DNA of 64,000 nucleotides from Lysobacteraceae bacterium (GTDB lineage Bacteria > Pseudomonadota > Gammaproteobacteria > Xanthomonadales > Xanthomonadaceae): assembly GCA_026005075.1 (NCBI GenBank), contig BPKJ01000002.1, positions 372,001 to 436,000 of the forward strand, written 5' to 3'. This document shows, one piece after another, positions 62,894 to 64,000 of this stretch (its first letter is position 1; each line of letters starts with the position of its first letter). Made by a program: the position numbers and the translations under genes. The notes beneath the pieces were generated by a model. That model was not told the origin of the DNA. It ran no database searches and saw only the letters and a list, made by a program, of their open reading frames with translations.

Positions 62894-64000
62894 TCAGCCG
62901 ATGCGCTGGCGCTCGTTGGAGGCAGGAATGTTCATCGCTTCACGGTATTTTGCCACGGTTCGGCGGGCGACGTGGATGCCCGCAGCCGCGAGCTCGGCCG
63001 CGATGCGCGCGTCCGAGAGGGGCTGGCGCGGGTCCTCGGCCTCGACGAGCCGGCGGATCATGGCCTGGATCGCGGTGCTCGAGGTCTGGCCGCCGTCCGA
63101 GGTCGCAAGGCCGGCCGAGAAGAAGTGCTTGAACTCGAAGGTGCCCCGTGGGGTGTGCAGGTACTTCCGGGTCGTCACCCGCGACACGGTGGATTCGTGC
63201 AGTCCGACCTCCTCGGCGACCTCGCGCAGCACCAGCGGCCGCATCGCTTCCGGTCCGCGGTCGAGGAAGGCGCTCTGGTGACGGACGATGCAGCGCGCCA
63301 CCTTGAGCAGGGTCTCGGCCCGCGTCTTGAGCGAGCGGATCAGCCAGCGCGCCTCCTGCAGCCGGCCACGCAGGTAGCTGGCGTCGCTGCGGCTGGCGGT
63401 GGCGATCAGGCTGCTGTAGTGGCGGTTGATCGCAAGGCGGGGGGTGGAACCGGGGCCGAGGCGGACCTCCCAGCGGCCCTCGTGGCGGAAGGCGAAGGCG
63501 TCGGGGACCACGTACTCGACGCGGCCACCACCGACCCGGTTGCCGGGCTTGGGATCCAAGCTGCGCAAGAGTTCCACGGCCTCGCGCATGCTCTCCTCGT
63601 CCACGCCAAGCTCGGCGGCCATCCGCTCCGGGCCCAGCCGGGCGAGGTTCTCGAGGCCGCCTTCGAGCACACGTAGGGCCAGTTCCCGGCAGTCGGCCTC
63701 CGGGCCGAGCGCGGCAAGCTGCACGCCGAGGCACTCGGCAAGGCTGCGCGAGGCGACGCCGACCGGGTCGAAGTGCTGGATGCGATGGCGAACCGTCTCG
63801 ATCTCCTCCTCGCCGACCTCGCCGAGCTGCGCTTGCAGGGCGGCCAGCAGGCTCTCGGTGGGCTCGCGCAGGTAGCCGTCCTCGTCGATGGCGTCGATCA
63901 GCGTGGCGGCGATGCGGCGGTCGCGCTCGCTCATGGGCGTCAGGTGCAGCTGCCACAGCAGGTGCTCGTGGAGGTCGTCGTCCTCGGGCACGGCCAGCTC
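62894..64000 (-). CDS. rpoN: RNA polymerase sigma-54 factor, N-terminus cut by window edge
   Basis: Open through to position 64000. The visible 368 residues cover the core-binding domain (DEDGYLREP, HFDPVGVASRSLAECL), the DNA-binding helix-turn-helix (EVGLHESTVSRVTTRKYLHTPRGTFEFKHFFS) and the RpoN box ARRTVAKYRE near the end. The Gln-rich region I that meets activators is outside. Heads the hpf-ptsN-hprK-rapZ cluster. Confidence 0.96.
   Translation of the reverse strand, partial: ELAVPEDDDLHEHLLWQLHLTPMSERDRRIAATLIDAIDEDGYLREPTESLLAALQAQLGEVGEEEIETVRHRIQHFDPVGVASRSLAECLGVQLAALGPEADCRELALRVLEGGLENLARLGPERMAAELGVDEESMREAVELLRSLDPKPGNRVGGGRVEYVVPDAFAFRHEGRWEVRLGPGSTPRLAINRHYSSLIATASRSDASYLRGRLQEARWLIRSLKTRAETLLKVARCIVRHQSAFLDRGPEAMRPLVLREVAEEVGLHESTVSRVTTRKYLHTPRGTFEFKHFFSAGLATSDGGQTSSTAIQAMIRRLVEAEDPRQPLSDARIAAELAAAGIHVARRTVAKYREAMNIPASNERQRIG

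Overview
The window looks like chromosomal DNA from a high-GC (roughly 70 %) gammaproteobacterium. The gene orders lgt-thyA-folA, rsmA-apaG-apaH, yebC-ruvC-ruvA-ruvB-ybgC-tolQRAB-pal-cpoB-queE-queC and rpoN-hpf-ptsN-hprK-rapZ, together with cbb3 oxidase, secreted peptidases and OxyR, suggest a Xanthomonadales/Chromatiales-type aerobe or microaerobe, possibly near the Wenzhouxiangellaceae. That placement is inference. I see no prophage, insertion sequence or CRISPR array; nearly every base belongs to core or conserved genes packed with 1-8 nt stop/start overlaps.

Layout: 1-613 is the start of a two-component-type propeller sensor on the minus strand, cut by the window edge. 697-773 is tRNA-Arg(UCG). 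894-3087 is lgt-thyA-folA, facing the minus-strand operon rsmA-apaG-apaH (5137-3108). 5264-10727 holds a predicted HELVH zinc peptidase, an M28 peptidase, tsaC/Sua5, gap and a small alpha/beta hydrolase. 10812-21172 runs on the plus strand: yebC, ruvCAB, ybgC, the Tol-Pal system, queE, queC and tRNA-Lys(UUU). 21189-28850 is minus strand: rapA, an M13 and an M16 metallopeptidase. A secreted S8 subtilase (29312-31551) ends at a strong bidirectional terminator shared with selO.

The centrepiece is a minus-strand branched-chain amino acid operon of ten genes plus tyrA (46626 down to 33130): ilvL leader, ilvD, ilvC, ilvG, ilvM, leuA, ilvE, leuC, leuD, leuB, ilvA, tyrA. It starts with a complete, apparently functional attenuator: a 42-codon leader peptide with a Leu/Val/Ile control run using rare A/T-ending codons, a GC-rich terminator, and an 8-base perfect complement between the end of the control region and the 5' arm of the terminator that would form the antiterminator. 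Upstream of it come a TauE/SafE-like membrane protein and the cbb3 oxidase biogenesis and structural genes (ccoS, I, H, G, a 96-codon two-helix membrane protein, P, Q, O, N), preceded by an FNR/Anr box. purA diverges from ccoN.

The right end holds a 99-codon hypothetical gene, oxyR with an overlapping lipoprotein hydrolase gene, an isolated protein resembling Pycsar effector membrane modules (DUF5706-like), and the rpoN cluster, with rpoN cut by the right edge.

Three otherwise well-conserved genes (cpoB, the subtilase and leuA) are each split by one single-base frameshift, two of them in short homopolymers. This points to sequencing or assembly indels more than to real decay, but each deserves its own check.
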